This document shows positions 17,792 through 28,551 of a stretch of 64,000 nt of DNA, one piece after another. The notes beneath the pieces were generated by a model, which was not told the origin of the DNA, searched no databases, and saw only the letters and a program-made list of their open reading frames with translations. Position 1 is the first letter of the stretch, and the number at the start of each line of letters is the position of its first letter. The stretch spans positions 1-64,000 of the forward strand of contig NZ_NJIC01000033.1 in assembly GCF_013620825.1 (NCBI RefSeq), given 5' to 3'. Made by a program: the position numbers and the translations under genes. The DNA comes from Rhodanobacter sp. PCA2 (GTDB lineage Bacteria; Pseudomonadota; Gammaproteobacteria; Xanthomonadales; Rhodanobacteraceae).

Positions 17792-18814
17792 ATGCTCAAG
17801 ATCGATACGCACGCACACATCCTGCCCCGCGACTGGCCCAACCTCGCGGCCAAGCACGGCGACGAGCGCTTTCCGGTGATGACCCACACCGACGGCCGCC
17901 ACCGCATCTACAAGGACGGCAGGTTCTTCCGCGAGGTGTGGGATTCCGCCTTCGACCCGCAGACCCGCATCGACGACTACGCCCGCTTCGACGTGGACGT
18001 GCAGGTGATCTCCACCGTGCCGGTGCTGTTCTCGTACTGGGCGCCGGGCCACCAGGCGCTGGAACTGCACCGGCACCTCAACGAGCACATGGCCGGCCTG
18101 TGCCGCGACTTCCCTCGCCACTACGCCGGCATCGGCACGGTGCCGCTGCAGGCGCCGAACCTCGCCGTGCGCGAGCTGGAGCGCTGCATCGACGAACTGG
18201 GCCTGCAGGGCGTGCAGATCGGTTCGCACTGCAACGACTGGAACCTCGATGCGCCGGAACTGTTCCCGTTCTTCGAGGCCGCCGCGGACCTCGGCGCCGC
18301 GGTGCTGGTGCATCCCTGGGACATGATGGGCATGGCCAGCATGCCCAAGTACTGGCTGCCGTGGCTGGTGGGCATGCCCGCCGAGCAGGCGCGCGCGGCG
18401 TGCTCCCTCGCCTTCGGCGGCGTGCTGGAGCGGCTGCCGAAGCTGCGCGTGATGCTGGCCCACGGCGGCGGCAGCTTCCCGTGGACGATCGGCCGCATCG
18501 AGCACGGCTTCAAGATGCGCCCCGACCTGGTGGCCACCGACAACCCGCGCAACCCGCGCGAGTACCTGAAGCGCTTCTACTTCGACTCCTGCGTGCACGA
18601 CGACCGCGCGCTGCGATGGTTGCTGGATGTGACGGGCGTCGAGCAGGTGATGCTGGGCACCGACTATCCTTTCCCGCTGGGGGAACAGGAACCCGGCAGC
18701 GGCATCGAGGCCCTGGGACTGGACGAGGGCGACCGCGCGCGCCTGTTCCACGGCACCGCGCTGGAATGGCTGGGCCTGCCCAAGCACCGCTTCGCACCCG
18801 ACACCGCCGCCTGA
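17792..18814 (+). CDS. 2-amino-3-carboxymuconate-6-semialdehyde decarboxylase (ACMSD)
   Basis: A 340-residue amidohydrolase-fold decarboxylase. The Zn ligands fit the known ACMSD set: His7 and His9 (THAH), His174 (LVHPWD) and Asp291 (GTDYPFP). The overall pattern, including RDWPNLAAKHGD, is typical. It decarboxylates ACMS, drawing the tryptophan-kynurenine pathway away from quinolinate and NAD and toward 2-aminomuconate. Kynureninase lies two genes downstream, which supports the assignment. Kynurenine monooxygenase and 3-hydroxyanthranilate dioxygenase are not in this window. Confidence 0.92.
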   Translation: MLKIDTHAHILPRDWPNLAAKHGDERFPVMTHTDGRHRIYKDGRFFREVWDSAFDPQTRIDDYARFDVDVQVISTVPVLFSYWAPGHQALELHRHLNEHMAGLCRDFPRHYAGIGTVPLQAPNLAVRELERCIDELGLQGVQIGSHCNDWNLDAPELFPFFEAAADLGAAVLVHPWDMMGMASMPKYWLPWLVGMPAEQARAACSLAFGGVLERLPKLRVMLAHGGGSFPWTIGRIEHGFKMRPDLVATDNPRNPREYLKRFYFDSCVHDDRALRWLLDVTGVEQVMLGTDYPFPLGEQEPGSGIEALGLDEGDRARLFHGTALEWLGLPKHRFAPDTAA

Positions 18815-18823
18815 GGATTCCGC

Positions 18824-19345
18824 ATGGCCTTGCTGCGCTCCACCGTTACCGCCGTCGCGCTCGTCGCCGGCCTGCTGGTCACCGCCCCTGCCCCGGCCGC
18901 CGACGTCAGCATGGCCAACGGCAGCGTGCACTTCAGCACGCCGGACGGTTGGCTGGACATCATGCAGACCGAGGGCGACCCGGAGGTGCGCGTGTTCCAG
19001 GTGCCCGATCCCTCGCCCACCGGCCACGCCACGCTGGCGCGCGTCACGGTGACGGTGCAGCAGGAATCCGACATCGGCGGCTTCCGCGACTACATCGCCC
19101 AGGCCAACGCCAAGGCGGCGGCGCTGCCCGGCTACCAGGCCGATGCCCGGGCCGGCGAGCCGAACAGCTCCCGCTATACCGCGCGCGAGGCCGGCGTGGC
19201 GTCCAGCTACCGCGAGGTCTACTGGTACCGCGACGGCCACGCGATCCAGCTGCGCTGCGTGCGCCCCGCGCAGAGCCAGGCCGGCGCCGCATGGATCGCC
19301 GCGTTCGACCGCGGCTGTGACGCGATTGCCGCGCGGCTGAAGTAA
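18824..19345 (+). CDS. Exported protein of unknown function in the kynurenine operon
   Basis: A 173-residue protein with a Sec signal peptide (cleavage near residue 25, after PAPAA) and an AGGATT ribosome site. The mature part starts with VHFSTPDGWLDIMQTEGDPEV, a pattern seen in small periplasmic proteins that begin with a short beta strand, and later has YREVYWYRDGHAIQLRCVR. I do not recognise a family. It sits 9 bases after ACMSD and 28 bases before kynureninase, so it is surely co-transcribed with them, although an exported protein has no obvious place in a cytoplasmic pathway. Confidence 0.78.
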   Translation: MALLRSTVTAVALVAGLLVTAPAPAADVSMANGSVHFSTPDGWLDIMQTEGDPEVRVFQVPDPSPTGHATLARVTVTVQQESDIGGFRDYIAQANAKAAALPGYQADARAGEPNSSRYTAREAGVASSYREVYWYRDGHAIQLRCVRPAQSQAGAAWIAAFDRGCDAIAARLK

Positions 19346-19373
19346 GCGTTCCGCCCGCTTCCACGGAATCACC

Positions 19374-20654
19374 ATGTCTTCCAGCCACCAAGCCACCGCC
19401 GCCTGGGCCGAGGCCGCCGACGCCGCCGACCCGCTGCGCGCGTTCCGCGACGAGTTCCTGATCCCGCCGCACGAAGGCCGCGACAGCAGCTATTTCTGCG
19501 GCAACTCGCTGGGCCTGCAGCCGCGCGCCGTGCGCGCCGCGCTCGCCGCCGAACTGGACGACTGGGCCGGACTCGGCGTGGAAGGCCATTTCAAGGGCCG
19601 CCTGCCGTGGATGGACTACCACGAGTTCGTGCGCGACCACCTCGCCGAAGTCGTGGGCGCCAGGCCCGCCGAAGTGGTGGCGATGAACACCCTGGGCGTG
19701 AACCTGCACCTGATGATGGTGAGCTTCTACCGCCCGACGCCCGAGCGGCCCGCGATCCTGATGGAAGCCGGCGCTTTCCCCACCGACCGCTACGCGCTGG
19801 AATCGCAGATCCGCTTCCACGGCTTCGATCCGGCGGAAGCGCTGATCGAACTGCAGGCCGACGAACCGAACGGCACGCTGTCGATGGCCGCCATCGAACG
19901 TGCGCTGGCCGAGCACGGTTCGCGCATCGCGCTGGTGATGCTGCCTGGCGTGCAGTACCGCACCGGCCAGGCGTTCGACCTCGCGGCGATCACCGCGCTG
20001 GCGCACCGGCACGGCTGCACGGTGGGCTTCGACCTCGCCCATGCCGTGGGCAACCTGCCGCTGCAACTCCACGACAGCGGCGCGGACTTCACTATCTGGT
20101 GCAGCTACAAGTACCTCAACAGCGGCCCCGGCGCGGTCGGCGGCGCCTTCGTGCACGAGCGCCACGCGCGCGCCGTGCTGCCGCGTTTCGCCGGCTGGTG
20201 GGGCCACGACAAGACCACCCGCTTCCGTATGGGCCCCGAGTTCGTGCCCACGCCCGGCGCGGATGGCTGGCAGCTCAGCAACCCGCCCATCCTCGCGCTG
20301 GCGCCGCTGCGCGTGTCGCTGGAAATCTTCCACCGCGCCGGCATGGCGCGGCTGCGCGAGAAGTCGCTCAAGCTCACCGGCTACCTGGAGTGGCTGGTGA
20401 ACTCGCAGCTCGCCGACGTGCTGGAAGTGGTCACGCCCGCCGATCCCGCGCGGCGCGGCGCCCAGCTCTCGATCCGCGTGCTCGGCGGCCGCGAGCGCGG
20501 CCGCGCGCTGTTCGACCACCTGATGGCCCACGGCGTGATCGGCGACTGGCGCGAACCCGACGTGATCCGCATCTCGCCCGCGCCGCTGTACAACCGTTTC
20601 GCCGATTGCCTCGCGTTCGCGCACGCCGTGCGCGCATGGAGCCCGGCCGCCTGA
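19374..20654 (+). CDS. kynU: Kynureninase
   Basis: A 426-residue PLP enzyme of the aspartate aminotransferase fold. The PLP lysine is Lys246 in WCSYKYLNSGPG. The N-terminal FCGNSLGLQP, GRLPWMDYHE and the GWWGHDKTTRF segment are characteristic of kynureninase. It cleaves kynurenine or 3-hydroxykynurenine to anthranilate or 3-hydroxyanthranilate plus alanine. With ACMSD upstream it supports a tryptophan pathway through 3-hydroxyanthranilate. The convergent membrane-protein gene ends only 10 bases further on. Confidence 0.95.
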   Translation: MSSSHQATAAWAEAADAADPLRAFRDEFLIPPHEGRDSSYFCGNSLGLQPRAVRAALAAELDDWAGLGVEGHFKGRLPWMDYHEFVRDHLAEVVGARPAEVVAMNTLGVNLHLMMVSFYRPTPERPAILMEAGAFPTDRYALESQIRFHGFDPAEALIELQADEPNGTLSMAAIERALAEHGSRIALVMLPGVQYRTGQAFDLAAITALAHRHGCTVGFDLAHAVGNLPLQLHDSGADFTIWCSYKYLNSGPGAVGGAFVHERHARAVLPRFAGWWGHDKTTRFRMGPEFVPTPGADGWQLSNPPILALAPLRVSLEIFHRAGMARLREKSLKLTGYLEWLVNSQLADVLEVVTPADPARRGAQLSIRVLGGRERGRALFDHLMAHGVIGDWREPDVIRISPAPLYNRFADCLAFAHAVRAWSPAA

Positions 20655-20664
20655 ATCCTTCCGG

Positions 20665-21234
20665 CTACAGTGCTGCGCCCGCGCGGTTCCGCGCCGCCCG
20701 ATGGAACAGCCACGCGGCGAGCAGCCACGCCGACACGAAGAAGGCGGTCAATGCCGCCAACGGCCAGGGGGCGGCGGACCACACCGCCATCGCGGCTGCC
20801 GCCGCCAGCACCTGCGCCAGCGCAGTCGCCGCCAGCGCGGCCGCCATGCCCAGCGGCCGTCCCCGCACGATCGCCGCGCCCACGATCAGCACCGCCAGCA
20901 CGCCATCCTGCAACAGGTTCGCTGGATGGTTCGGTTCGCCCACCACGCCGACCGCGAGGTTCGCCCACAGCAGCAGGAAGGCCGCCACCACCGCCACGCC
21001 GGCGCCGGCCCGGTAGGCCAGGCCGGAGTTCGCGCGCGCGGCCAGCTCGCAGCTTGCGCAGGCCACGGCCAGCATGCTGCCGAAGACGACGAAGTCCAGT
21101 GCGGTCCAGTTCACCTCGGCGGTGAAATGCATGGCCAGCCACGGCGCCAGCAACAGGCAGGCCGCGCCGCCCCACAACAGCGCGCGTGCGGGTGCCCGCA
21201 GGCCGCCGCACTTCATCGATTCCGCCATCGCCAT
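20665..21234 (-). CDS. Hypothetical multi-span inner-membrane protein
   Basis: A 189-residue protein with about five hydrophobic spans separated by short loops. It has a Cys pair (ACASCELAARAN) after the second span and WLFHRAARN at the C-terminus. An AGGGAG ribosome site 5 bases before the ATG at 21234 supports the first of three closely spaced Mets. No family was recognised and no catalytic motif is visible. It stands alone between the convergent kynU gene and the 3' end of the proA operon. Confidence 0.65.
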   Translation of the reverse strand: MAMAESMKCGGLRAPARALLWGGAACLLLAPWLAMHFTAEVNWTALDFVVFGSMLAVACASCELAARANSGLAYRAGAGVAVVAAFLLLWANLAVGVVGEPNHPANLLQDGVLAVLIVGAAIVRGRPLGMAAALAATALAQVLAAAAAMAVWSAAPWPLAALTAFFVSAWLLAAWLFHRAARNRAGAAL

Positions 21235-21334
21235 GCTCCCTGCCGTCTTTGCGCCAGCTTGGCACCAGGCAAGGCGAAAATCATGACCGGCAAGAGCCGG
21301 AAGCGGGTCGCGCCGTGACGCGGGCGTGAAGGAC

Positions 21335-22606
21335 TCAGGCCTTGCCGGTCCGGGATGCCGGATGCCGCACCTGTCCCTCCCCGTGCACCACGAAGCGCTC
21401 GACCGTGAGCGACTCCGCGCCCATCGGGCCGTAGGCGTGCAGGCGCGTGGTGGAGATGCCGATCTCGGCGCCCAGGCCCAGCTCGCCGCCGTCGCTGAAG
21501 CGCGAGGACGCGTTGACCATCACCACCGCCGAGCGGATCGCCTGCACGAAGCGTTGCGCGGCGGCTTCGTCGCGGGTGGCGATGACTTCGGTGTGGTCGG
21601 AGCCGTGGCGGCGGATGTGGGCGACGGCCTCGTCCAGGCTGTCCACCACGCGCACGGCGAGGATCAGGTCGAGGAATTCGGCGGCGTAGTCCGCGTCGGT
21701 GGCCGCGTGCATGTCCGGCACCAGCACGCGGCTGGCCGCGTCGCCGCGCAGCTCCACGCCGCGTTCGCGCAAGGCCTGCGCCGCCCGCGGCACGAAGTCG
21801 GCGGCCACGTCGCGGTGCACCAGCAGCGTCTCCAGCGCATTGCACACGCCGGGGCGCGAGGTCTTGCCGTCGATCAGCAGGTGCAGCGCGAGGTCCAGGT
21901 CGGCGGCGCGATCCACGTAGAGATGGCACACGCCCTTGTAGTGCTTGATCACCGGCACGCGCGCATGCTCGGCCACGAAGCGGATCAACCCTTCGCCGCC
22001 GCGTGGGATGGCGAGGTCGACGATGTCGCTGAGCTGCAGCAGCTCGACCATGGTCTCGCGGCGCAGGTCTTCCAGCAGCGCGACCGCCGCTTCCGGCAGG
22101 CCGTGCGCGCGCAAGGCGTCGTGCAATGCGGCGGCGATGGCGGTGTTGGAATGGATCGCCTCGGAACCGCCGCGCAGGATCACCGCGTTGCCGGCCTTGA
22201 GGCACAGCGCCGCGGCATCCGCGGTGACGTTGGGGCGCGCCTCGTAGATCATCGCCACCACGCCCAGCGGTATGCGCACGCGTTCGATCAGCAAGCCGTT
22301 CGGACGCGTCTCGCGCCGGGTCACCAGGCCGACCGGGTCGGGCAACTCCGCCACCTCGCGCAGGGCGGCGGCGATGCCTGCCACGCGCGCCTCATCCAGT
22401 CGCAGGCGATCCAGCATGGCGCCCTGCACGCCTTTTGCTTCGGCCTGCGCCACGTCGCGCGCATTCGCCGCGAGCACGTCGGCGCGGCTCGCTTCCAGCG
22501 CGGCCGCCATGTCGCGCAGCAGCGCGGCCTTGGCGGAACTGTCCAGCGCAGCGATCGCCGGCGCCGCGTCGCGACAGGCCAGTGCCAGGGTGCGGACCTC
22601 GCTCAT
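21335..22606 (-). CDS. proA: Gamma-glutamyl phosphate reductase
   Basis: A 423-residue member of the aldehyde-dehydrogenase superfamily. The catalytic Cys is in [18 protein letters not shown], and [21 protein letters not shown] is the family's cofactor-binding segment. It reduces gamma-glutamyl phosphate to glutamate semialdehyde with NADPH in proline synthesis. Its ATG overlaps the proB stop (ATGA). It is the last gene of the ten-gene arginine-proline operon, which shares the glutamate pool and the chemistry of acyl-phosphate activation and reduction. Confidence 0.96.
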   Translation of the reverse strand: MSEVRTLALACRDAAPAIAALDSSAKAALLRDMAAALEASRADVLAANARDVAQAEAKGVQGAMLDRLRLDEARVAGIAAALREVAELPDPVGLVTRRETRPNGLLIERVRIPLGVVAMIYEARPNVTADAAALCLKAGNAVILRGGSEAIHSNTAIAAALHDALRAHGLPEAAVALLEDLRRETMVELLQLSDIVDLAIPRGGEGLIRFVAEHARVPVIKHYKGVCHLYVDRAADLDLALHLLIDGKTSRPGVCNALETLLVHRDVAADFVPRAAQALRERGVELRGDAASRVLVPDMHAATDADYAAEFLDLILAVRVVDSLDEAVAHIRRHGSDHTEVIATRDEAAAQRFVQAIRSAVVMVNASSRFSDGGELGLGAEIGISTTRLHAYGPMGAESLTVERFVVHGEGQVRHPASRTGKA

Positions 22607-23781
22607 GCCTCGATGCCTCCGGGGGTTTCGGCGCCGGCCAGGGTGACCAGGTCGTCGCGGTGCACGATCTCGTGCCCATGGGTGTAGCCCAGCACGGCCT
22701 CGATGTCGCGGCTGTGCCGTCCGGCGAGCCGACGCACCTCGGCCGCGGCGTACTGGCTGAGGCCGCGCGCCACCGGCTTGCCGGCGCCGTCCACGATTTC
22801 CACCAGGTCGCCGCGCTGGAACTCGCCCTGCGCGGCGGCGATGCCGCCCGGCAGCAGCGACGCGCGTCCGCCACCCAGCGCGCGGGCGGCGCCGGCGTCC
22901 ACCTGGATGCAACCGGGCGCGGCCGGCGCATGGCGCAGCCAGTACTTGCGCGCCTGCAGGCGCGTGGCGGCGGCGTCGATCAGCGTGCCGCGCAGGCGCC
23001 CTTCCGCCAGCGCCGCCACGGTCGCCGCATCGCGCCCGCTGAACAGCGCGGTGGGAATGCCCGCGGCGCCGGCCTTGGCCGCGGCCTCCAGCTTGGTGCG
23101 CATGCCGCCGGTGCCCACCGCGCTGCCGCTGCCGCCGGCCATGGCGAGGATCTCCGGCGTGAGCGCGGCGACGTGCGGCAGCGGCTGGGCGGCGGGATCG
23201 TGGCGCGGATCGGCGCTGTACAGCGCGTCGATGTCCGAGGCGATCAGCAGCAGGTCGGCGTCGACCAGGGCGGCGACGATGGCGGCGAGGTTGTCGTTGT
23301 CGCCCAGCTTCAGCTCGTCCACCGCCACGGTGTCGTTCTCGTTCACCACCGGCAGCACATCCAGCGCCAGCAGGCCGCTGAGCGTGGCGCGTGCGTTGAG
23401 ATAGCGGCGGCGGTTGCGCAAGTCGTCGTGGGTGAGCAGCACCTGCGCCACCGGGCGCGTGGACAGCGACTGCCACAGCGCGATCATCGGCGCCTGGCCC
23501 AGCGCCGCCAGCGCCTGCCGCGCAGCGAGATCGCCCGCGGCCGGCGCGTGCTCGCGCAGCAGCGCGCGACCGGCCGCCACCGCGCCCGAGGACACCAGCA
23601 CCACCTGCCGACCCGCGGCATGGCTGGCGACCACGAACGCGGCCAGCGCCGACGCATGGTGGGCGGTGAGGCCGCCGCCGTCGGCCGCCAGCAGGTTGCT
23701 GCCGACCTTGAGCACGGCACGCCGCCAGGGCGGCAGCGGCTGCTCCCGCAAGTGCCCCGCATGTTGCGCAGCCGCCGCCAT
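22603..23781 (-). CDS. proB: Glutamate 5-kinase with PUA domain
   Basis: A 392-residue protein with an amino-acid kinase domain ([51 protein letters not shown]) and a C-terminal PUA domain from about residue 290. It phosphorylates glutamate for proline synthesis and is normally feedback-inhibited by proline. It begins 11 bases after argH and overlaps proA. The first about 20 residues are an extension before the conserved RRAVLKVGS. Confidence 0.96.
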   Translation of the reverse strand: MAAAAQHAGHLREQPLPPWRRAVLKVGSNLLAADGGGLTAHHASALAAFVVASHAAGRQVVLVSSGAVAAGRALLREHAPAAGDLAARQALAALGQAPMIALWQSLSTRPVAQVLLTHDDLRNRRRYLNARATLSGLLALDVLPVVNENDTVAVDELKLGDNDNLAAIVAALVDADLLLIASDIDALYSADPRHDPAAQPLPHVAALTPEILAMAGGSGSAVGTGGMRTKLEAAAKAGAAGIPTALFSGRDAATVAALAEGRLRGTLIDAAATRLQARKYWLRHAPAAPGCIQVDAGAARALGGGRASLLPGGIAAAQGEFQRGDLVEIVDGAGKPVARGLSQYAAAEVRRLAGRHSRDIEAVLGYTHGHEIVHRDDLVTLAGAETPGGIEA

Positions 23782-23792
23782 GTCAACCCCGT

Positions 23793-25088
23793 TCAGCCGT
23801 CTAGACGGCCAAGCCTAGCATGCAATTCGTGCAGGCGCAGGTCGTCGCCCGCGCCCGGCGACACCCGCTGCACGAGGCTGCCCTCGGGCGTGCGGCCCTG
23901 CCCCGCCGATGCCGCGGCCTCGGCGGCGGCGCGATACGCGTCGCGGAACGGCACGCCGGCCGCGGCCTGTTCGATCGCCACGTCGGTGGCGTACATCGCC
24001 GGCTCGATCGCCGCGCGCATCGCCGGCTCGTTCCACTGCAGGCGCGCCAGCAGGTCGGGCACCAGTTCCAGCGCCATCAGGCCGTGGCGCACGCCGTGGA
24101 AGAGCGAGCCCTTGGAGAACTGCAGGTCGCGCTGGTAGCCGGAAGGCAGCGACAGCAACTGCTCGATCTCGGTACGCGCCGCGGCCACGCTGGCGTAGCT
24201 GGCGCGCAGCAGTTCCACCACGTCGGGGTTGCGCTTGTTCGGCATGATGGAACTGCCGGTGGTGTACTCGGCCGGCAGCTTCACGAAATCGAACTCGGCG
24301 GTGGTGAACAGCGACAGGTCCCAGGCCATGCGGCGCAGGTCCAGCATCGCCGCGCCGATCGCCTCCAGCACCGCCATCTCGTACTTGCCGCGCGAGAGCT
24401 GGGCGTAGATCGGCGACACCTGCATGCGCCCGAAGCCCAGCGCCGCGGTGGTGTGCTCGCGATCCAGCTTCAGGTTCACGCCGTAGCCGGCGGCGGTGCC
24501 GAGCGGATTGGCGTCGACCAGCTCGCGCGTGCCGCGGGCGCGGAACGCATTGTCGATGAAGCCTTCGGCGAAGCCGGCGAACCACATCGCAGTGGACGAC
24601 ACCACCGCACGCTGCAGGTGGGTGTAGCCCGGCAGCGGGATCGCCGGCTGCGCGGCGCGCTGCAGGCACACCCCGGCAATGGCGCGGCAGTGCGTTTCCA
24701 GCGCTTCGAGCTTTTCCTTCAGCCACAGCCGCGTGGCCACCAGGATCTGGTCGTTGCGGCTACGCCCGGTGTGCACGCGGCGGCCGGCATCGCCCAGGCG
24801 TTCGGTGAGGCGCGCCTCGATCGCCGAGTGGCAATCCTCGTAGCGCTCGTCCAGCACGAAATCGCCGCTCCTGAAGTCCACGGCCAGCGCGTCCAGTTCG
24901 CGCTTAAGCGCGACGGCCTCGTCGGCGCTCACCACGCCGATGTTCGCCAGGCCTTCGACGTGCGCCTTGCTGGCGGCGACGTCGTGCAGGAAGAACTCGC
25001 GGTCGAGCACCACGTCGTCGCCGGCGAGGAAACGCATGATCTTCGCGTCGATCTGGATGCCGGATTTTTGCCAGAGGGGTTGGCTCAT
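23793..25088 (-). CDS. argH: Argininosuccinate lyase
   Basis: A 431-residue member of the fumarase/aspartase superfamily. The signature [12 protein letters not shown] contains the flexible catalytic Ser loop, and HTGRSRNDQ and PGYTHLQRA contribute to the active site. It splits argininosuccinate to arginine and fumarate, the last step of arginine synthesis. The ATG at 25088 starts the conserved [10 protein letters not shown] and lies 13 bases after argC. Confidence 0.95.
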   Translation of the reverse strand: MSQPLWQKSGIQIDAKIMRFLAGDDVVLDREFFLHDVAASKAHVEGLANIGVVSADEAVALKRELDALAVDFRSGDFVLDERYEDCHSAIEARLTERLGDAGRRVHTGRSRNDQILVATRLWLKEKLEALETHCRAIAGVCLQRAAQPAIPLPGYTHLQRAVVSSTAMWFAGFAEGFIDNAFRARGTRELVDANPLGTAAGYGVNLKLDREHTTAALGFGRMQVSPIYAQLSRGKYEMAVLEAIGAAMLDLRRMAWDLSLFTTAEFDFVKLPAEYTTGSSIMPNKRNPDVVELLRASYASVAAARTEIEQLLSLPSGYQRDLQFSKGSLFHGVRHGLMALELVPDLLARLQWNEPAMRAAIEPAMYATDVAIEQAAAGVPFRDAYRAAAEAAASAGQGRTPEGSLVQRVSPGAGDDLRLHELHARLGRLDG

Positions 25089-25101
25089 GGGAATTCCTTG
25101 C

Positions 25102-26058
25102 TCAGTCCAGCGGAATCGCGGTGTACTCGTCCACACCCAGCGCGCGGTTGATGTTCTGCATCGCCTGGGTGGCCGCGCCCTTGAGCAGGTTGTCCAGCGT
25201 CGCCACCACCACCACGCGCTTGCCGTCGGCCGACAGCGCGAAGCCGCCGACCTCGGCATGGTGCCGGTGCGCGATGCGGCTGACCCACGGCGCCTCGTCC
25301 AGCACCGACACCAGCTTTTCGCCGTCGTAGGCGTGGTGGAAGCGCGCCAGCACGTCCTCGCGCTTCAGCGGCTTGGCGAGATAGAGGTTGGTGGTGACGG
25401 TGAGGCCGCGGAAATGCGGCGCCACGTGCGGCATGAACTCCACCGGCAGGCCGAGCTGGAAGCTGGCTTCCTTCTCGTGCGTGTGGCCGGTTAGCGCGTA
25501 CGGCATCAGGTTGTCGCGCAGCTTTTCCGGATCGTTCTTGTCCGAGGGCGTGGTGCCGGCGCCGGAATAGCCGGAGACGCCGAAGCACACCGGCGGCGCG
25601 GCGAGCAGGTCCTTCAGCGGCGCGATGGAGAGTTCCATCGCGGTGGCGTAGCAGCCGGGATTGCTGATGCGCTTCCCGCCGCGCCACTTGCCGCGCGTGA
25701 GTTCGGGCAGGCCGTAATACCAGGCCTGGTCGAAGCGGTAGTCGGCGGACAGGTCGACCACCAGCGTATCGGGCGCCGCCTGGTCGATGGCTTCCACATA
25801 GGGCGCGGCCTTGCCGTTCGGCAGGGCCAGGATCACCACGTCGGCATGCTTGGCCGCCACCGCGGCGGGGTCGAGGCTTTCGTAGCGAAGCTCGCCCTTG
25901 TAGGCATCGCTGTGTCCGCTCACGCGCTGGCCGTCCAGCTCGCGCGAGGAGACAAAGGCCAGTTCCAGCGCCGGATGCGCCGTGATCAGGCGGATCAGTT
26001 CCGCGCCGGTGTGGCCGCGGGCGCCGACGATGCCGATGTTTTTCTTCGCTTGCGTCAT
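25102..26058 (-). CDS. argC: N-acetyl-gamma-glutamyl-phosphate reductase
   Basis: A 318-residue Rossmann-fold enzyme with [16 protein letters not shown] at the N-terminus and the catalytic Cys in [12 protein letters not shown]. It reduces N-acetylglutamyl phosphate to the semialdehyde with NADPH. The ATG at 26058 is chosen over an upstream in-frame TTG at 26073 that overlaps the argAB stop; a GAGAG site precedes it. The gap to argAB is 7 bases, so the two are tightly coupled. This is the short ArgC form typical of Xanthomonadales. Confidence 0.95.
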   Translation of the reverse strand: MTQAKKNIGIVGARGHTGAELIRLITAHPALELAFVSSRELDGQRVSGHSDAYKGELRYESLDPAAVAAKHADVVILALPNGKAAPYVEAIDQAAPDTLVVDLSADYRFDQAWYYGLPELTRGKWRGGKRISNPGCYATAMELSIAPLKDLLAAPPVCFGVSGYSGAGTTPSDKNDPEKLRDNLMPYALTGHTHEKEASFQLGLPVEFMPHVAPHFRGLTVTTNLYLAKPLKREDVLARFHHAYDGEKLVSVLDEAPWVSRIAHRHHAEVGGFALSADGKRVVVVATLDNLLKGAATQAMQNINRALGVDEYTAIPLD

Positions 26059-26065
26059 GTCGCTC

Positions 26066-27385
26066 TCATCCAATCAACGTCGGCTGGCGCTGCGCGCAAT
26101 GCGCCACGCAGCGGGCGATGGTGTCGAAGTTGTCGCCCAGGCCGTACCAGAACACCTTCCACTTCGGCTGCTTGAGACAGCCGTCGGATTCGGCGTAATA
26201 GAAGATGTTGACCTGGTTGTTGTGGCGCGAGCGCCAGAACAACTGGGGATTCTCCTCGCGCATCACCTGCCAGACGGCACGGCCCAGGCCTTCGCCCTGC
26301 GCGTCGTCGAGCACGGCGAACTTGTCGAGGTACGGCAGGCCGTCCTCCATCGTGAGGATCATCGCCGCACGATAGTTCTCGCTCACGTAGATGCGGTACG
26401 GCTCGGTGCGCTCGAAGTAATCCGGCACCAGGGTGCGGCCGAAACTGGATTCGATCAGGTCGCGCATCCGCGACCGGTCGATGCCTTCCCACGACTCGAA
26501 GCGCAGCACCTTCTCGCCGCGCCGCACCAGCGTGCCGGAACCCTTGTGGGTGAACAGCTCCTTCGCCAGTTCGGCGGGACGGGTGATCGACACCGACGAG
26601 GCAAGCGGCAGCCCGGCCAGGAGATCGGCGATCTGCTCGATCTTCAGCCGCATGCCGCCGTTGATCCACGGCTGCGCCATCAGGTGCTCGTATTCGGTGC
26701 TGAGGTTGATCGAGTCGATCACCTTGCCCTCGCCGTCGAGCAGGCCGCCGGTGCCGGTGAGGAACACGATCTTGTACGGCTGCAGCACGCGCACCAGCTC
26801 GTTCGCGGCGACGTCGGCGTTGATGTTGAGGATCTGCCCCTCGTCGGTCTCGCCCAGGCTGGCGATCACCGGGATCGAGTTCGCGCGCAGGCCCGCCTCG
26901 ATCGGCGCAAGGTTGATGCTCTCCACCTTGCCGACCATGCCCAGCGCCTCGCGGTCGAGGTAGCTGGCCATGAACACGCCGGAGGCCACCGAGGTGGCGC
27001 GCGTGTCCATCGCCTGCAGCGCCTCGACCAGCTTGAGGTTCTGCTGCTGGAACACGCGGCGCACGATGCCCAGCGCCTTCGGCGAGGTGACGCGCAGGCC
27101 GTTCACCGTCTTCTTCTCGATGCCGGCGGCGGACAGTTCCTCGTCCAGCTGCGGACCCGCGCCGTGCAGCACGATGGGCGTGAGGCCCACCTGCTGCAGG
27201 AAGGTGAGCGAGGAAGCGAGGTCCTGCAGCTCGTCGCGCAGCACCGCGCCGCCGACCTTCACCACGGCGAAGCGCTTGGCGTCCAGCTCGGAGAAGCGCT
27301 TGAGGTATTGCTGGATTTCCTTCGCGCTGCCCATCGCCGAGAGCAGGCGCACGATGGTCTTGCGGGTGTGCTTGTGGGTTTCCAC
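26066..27385 (-). CDS. Bifunctional N-acetylglutamate synthase/kinase (NAGS-K)
   Basis: A 439-residue fusion. The amino-acid kinase domain (about residues 35-280) holds [22 protein letters not shown] and the [10 protein letters not shown] segment. The C-terminal GNAT-like domain (about residues 285-439) holds [12 protein letters not shown] and [13 protein letters not shown], the latter an acetyl-CoA-binding turn. It performs both acetylation of glutamate and phosphorylation of N-acetylglutamate. Enzymes of this architecture are known from Xanthomonas and resemble the vertebrate urea-cycle NAGS. No separate argA or argB is present in the operon. Confidence 0.93.
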   Translation of the reverse strand: METHKHTRKTIVRLLSAMGSAKEIQQYLKRFSELDAKRFAVVKVGGAVLRDELQDLASSLTFLQQVGLTPIVLHGAGPQLDEELSAAGIEKKTVNGLRVTSPKALGIVRRVFQQQNLKLVEALQAMDTRATSVASGVFMASYLDREALGMVGKVESINLAPIEAGLRANSIPVIASLGETDEGQILNINADVAANELVRVLQPYKIVFLTGTGGLLDGEGKVIDSINLSTEYEHLMAQPWINGGMRLKIEQIADLLAGLPLASSVSITRPAELAKELFTHKGSGTLVRRGEKVLRFESWEGIDRSRMRDLIESSFGRTLVPDYFERTEPYRIYVSENYRAAMILTMEDGLPYLDKFAVLDDAQGEGLGRAVWQVMREENPQLFWRSRHNNQVNIFYYAESDGCLKQPKWKVFWYGLGDNFDTIARCVAHCAQRQPTLIG

Positions 27386-27405
27386 TGTCTAGTTTTCCTT
27401 TGCGC

Positions 27406-28551
27406 TCATCCGTGGACGCAAGAGTCGTGAGGCGGCGTTCCCTGGCCGCACTTTCCAATGAGGCGAAAAACCACTTCGGCGTAATGCCGCAACTGGTCCA
27501 GCGCCACCCACTCGTCGGCGGTGTGCGCCTGGGCGATGTCGCCGGGGCCGTAGACGAAGGCGATGTAGCCGGCGGCGGAGAACAGCGAGGCCTCGGTCCA
27601 GAAGTCCACCGCGTTGCCCACCGGAATCTCCAGCTCGTCGGCAAGGTCGCGCGCGGCCAGCCGGCGCGCTTCGGCGGTGGCGGTGTCGCCCGCCGGCAGC
27701 GAGGGGCCGCGGAAGGTCTCGGCGAACCCGGCCGGCATCGGCTCGACCAGGGTGCGGAAACGTTCGAGCAAGCCGTCGGGATGCATCGTCGGCAAGGGCC
27801 GCATGCCGAAGCGCACTTCGGCGCTGGGCGCGATCATGTTCGCCTTGATGCCGCCCTCGATGCGGCCGATGTTGAAGCGCAGGCCGGTGAGCCCGCCGAA
27901 GCGTTCGTGCGATTGCGCCGCCACGAAATCCAGCGCCGCATCGCCCCAGCGCACCGCCTGGTGCAGCGCGCTGTCGCTGGGCCGCTGCTCGCCCGAGGCA
28001 TGACCGGCATGGCCGGCGAAACGCATCAGCACCGACTGGATGCCGCGATGGGCCAGCACCGCCTCGCCCCTGGTGGGTTCGGCCACGATCACCGCATCGT
28101 AGGCTGGCTTGTTCGCCAGGAACCCGGCGATGCAGCGCGGATCGTTCGCTTCCTCGTCGCTGGAAAACAGCAGCGCCATGTCGCCGTCGCTGGCGTTCGC
28201 CACGGCGAGCAGCGCCGCCGCCGCGCCCTTGATGTCGCAGGCGCCGAGGCCGATCGCGCGGTCTTCCGTCACGCGCAATTCGTGCGGGCTGGCCGTCCAT
28301 GCCGGCGAGTCCGGCACGGTATCCAGGTGCACGTTGAACAGCAGCTTCGGCTGGCCACGCACCGCGTGCAGGCTTACCGCACCGGCGCCGTGATCGGTCA
28401 CCGTGACGTCGAAGCCGGGGAGCTGTGCGCGGATGTAGTCGAAGATGCCGCCGGTGGTGATCGCCCGCGGCGGATTGCGCGTGTCGAAACCGACCAGCGC
28501 CTCCAGGTGTTCCAGTGTCGCCGCAAGCAACGGGGCCGAATCCCGGCTCAT
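27406..28551 (-). CDS. N-acetylcitrulline deacetylase (ArgE-like, M20 family)
   Basis: A 381-residue M20 metallohydrolase. The metal-binding residues are in FNVHLDTVP (His, Asp), GACDIKGAAAALL (Asp) and FSSDEEAND (Glu pair), with a dimerisation domain in between. In an operon with acetylornithine carbamoyltransferase (30870) the substrate must be N-acetylcitrulline, giving citrulline for argG; that is inference from the known Xanthomonas pathway. The ATG at 28551 shares one base with the argG stop (TGATG). Confidence 0.9.
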   Translation of the reverse strand: MSRDSAPLLAATLEHLEALVGFDTRNPPRAITTGGIFDYIRAQLPGFDVTVTDHGAGAVSLHAVRGQPKLLFNVHLDTVPDSPAWTASPHELRVTEDRAIGLGACDIKGAAAALLAVANASDGDMALLFSSDEEANDPRCIAGFLANKPAYDAVIVAEPTRGEAVLAHRGIQSVLMRFAGHAGHASGEQRPSDSALHQAVRWGDAALDFVAAQSHERFGGLTGLRFNIGRIEGGIKANMIAPSAEVRFGMRPLPTMHPDGLLERFRTLVEPMPAGFAETFRGPSLPAGDTATAEARRLAARDLADELEIPVGNAVDFWTEASLFSAAGYIAFVYGPGDIAQAHTADEWVALDQLRHYAEVVFRLIGKCGQGTPPHDSCVHG

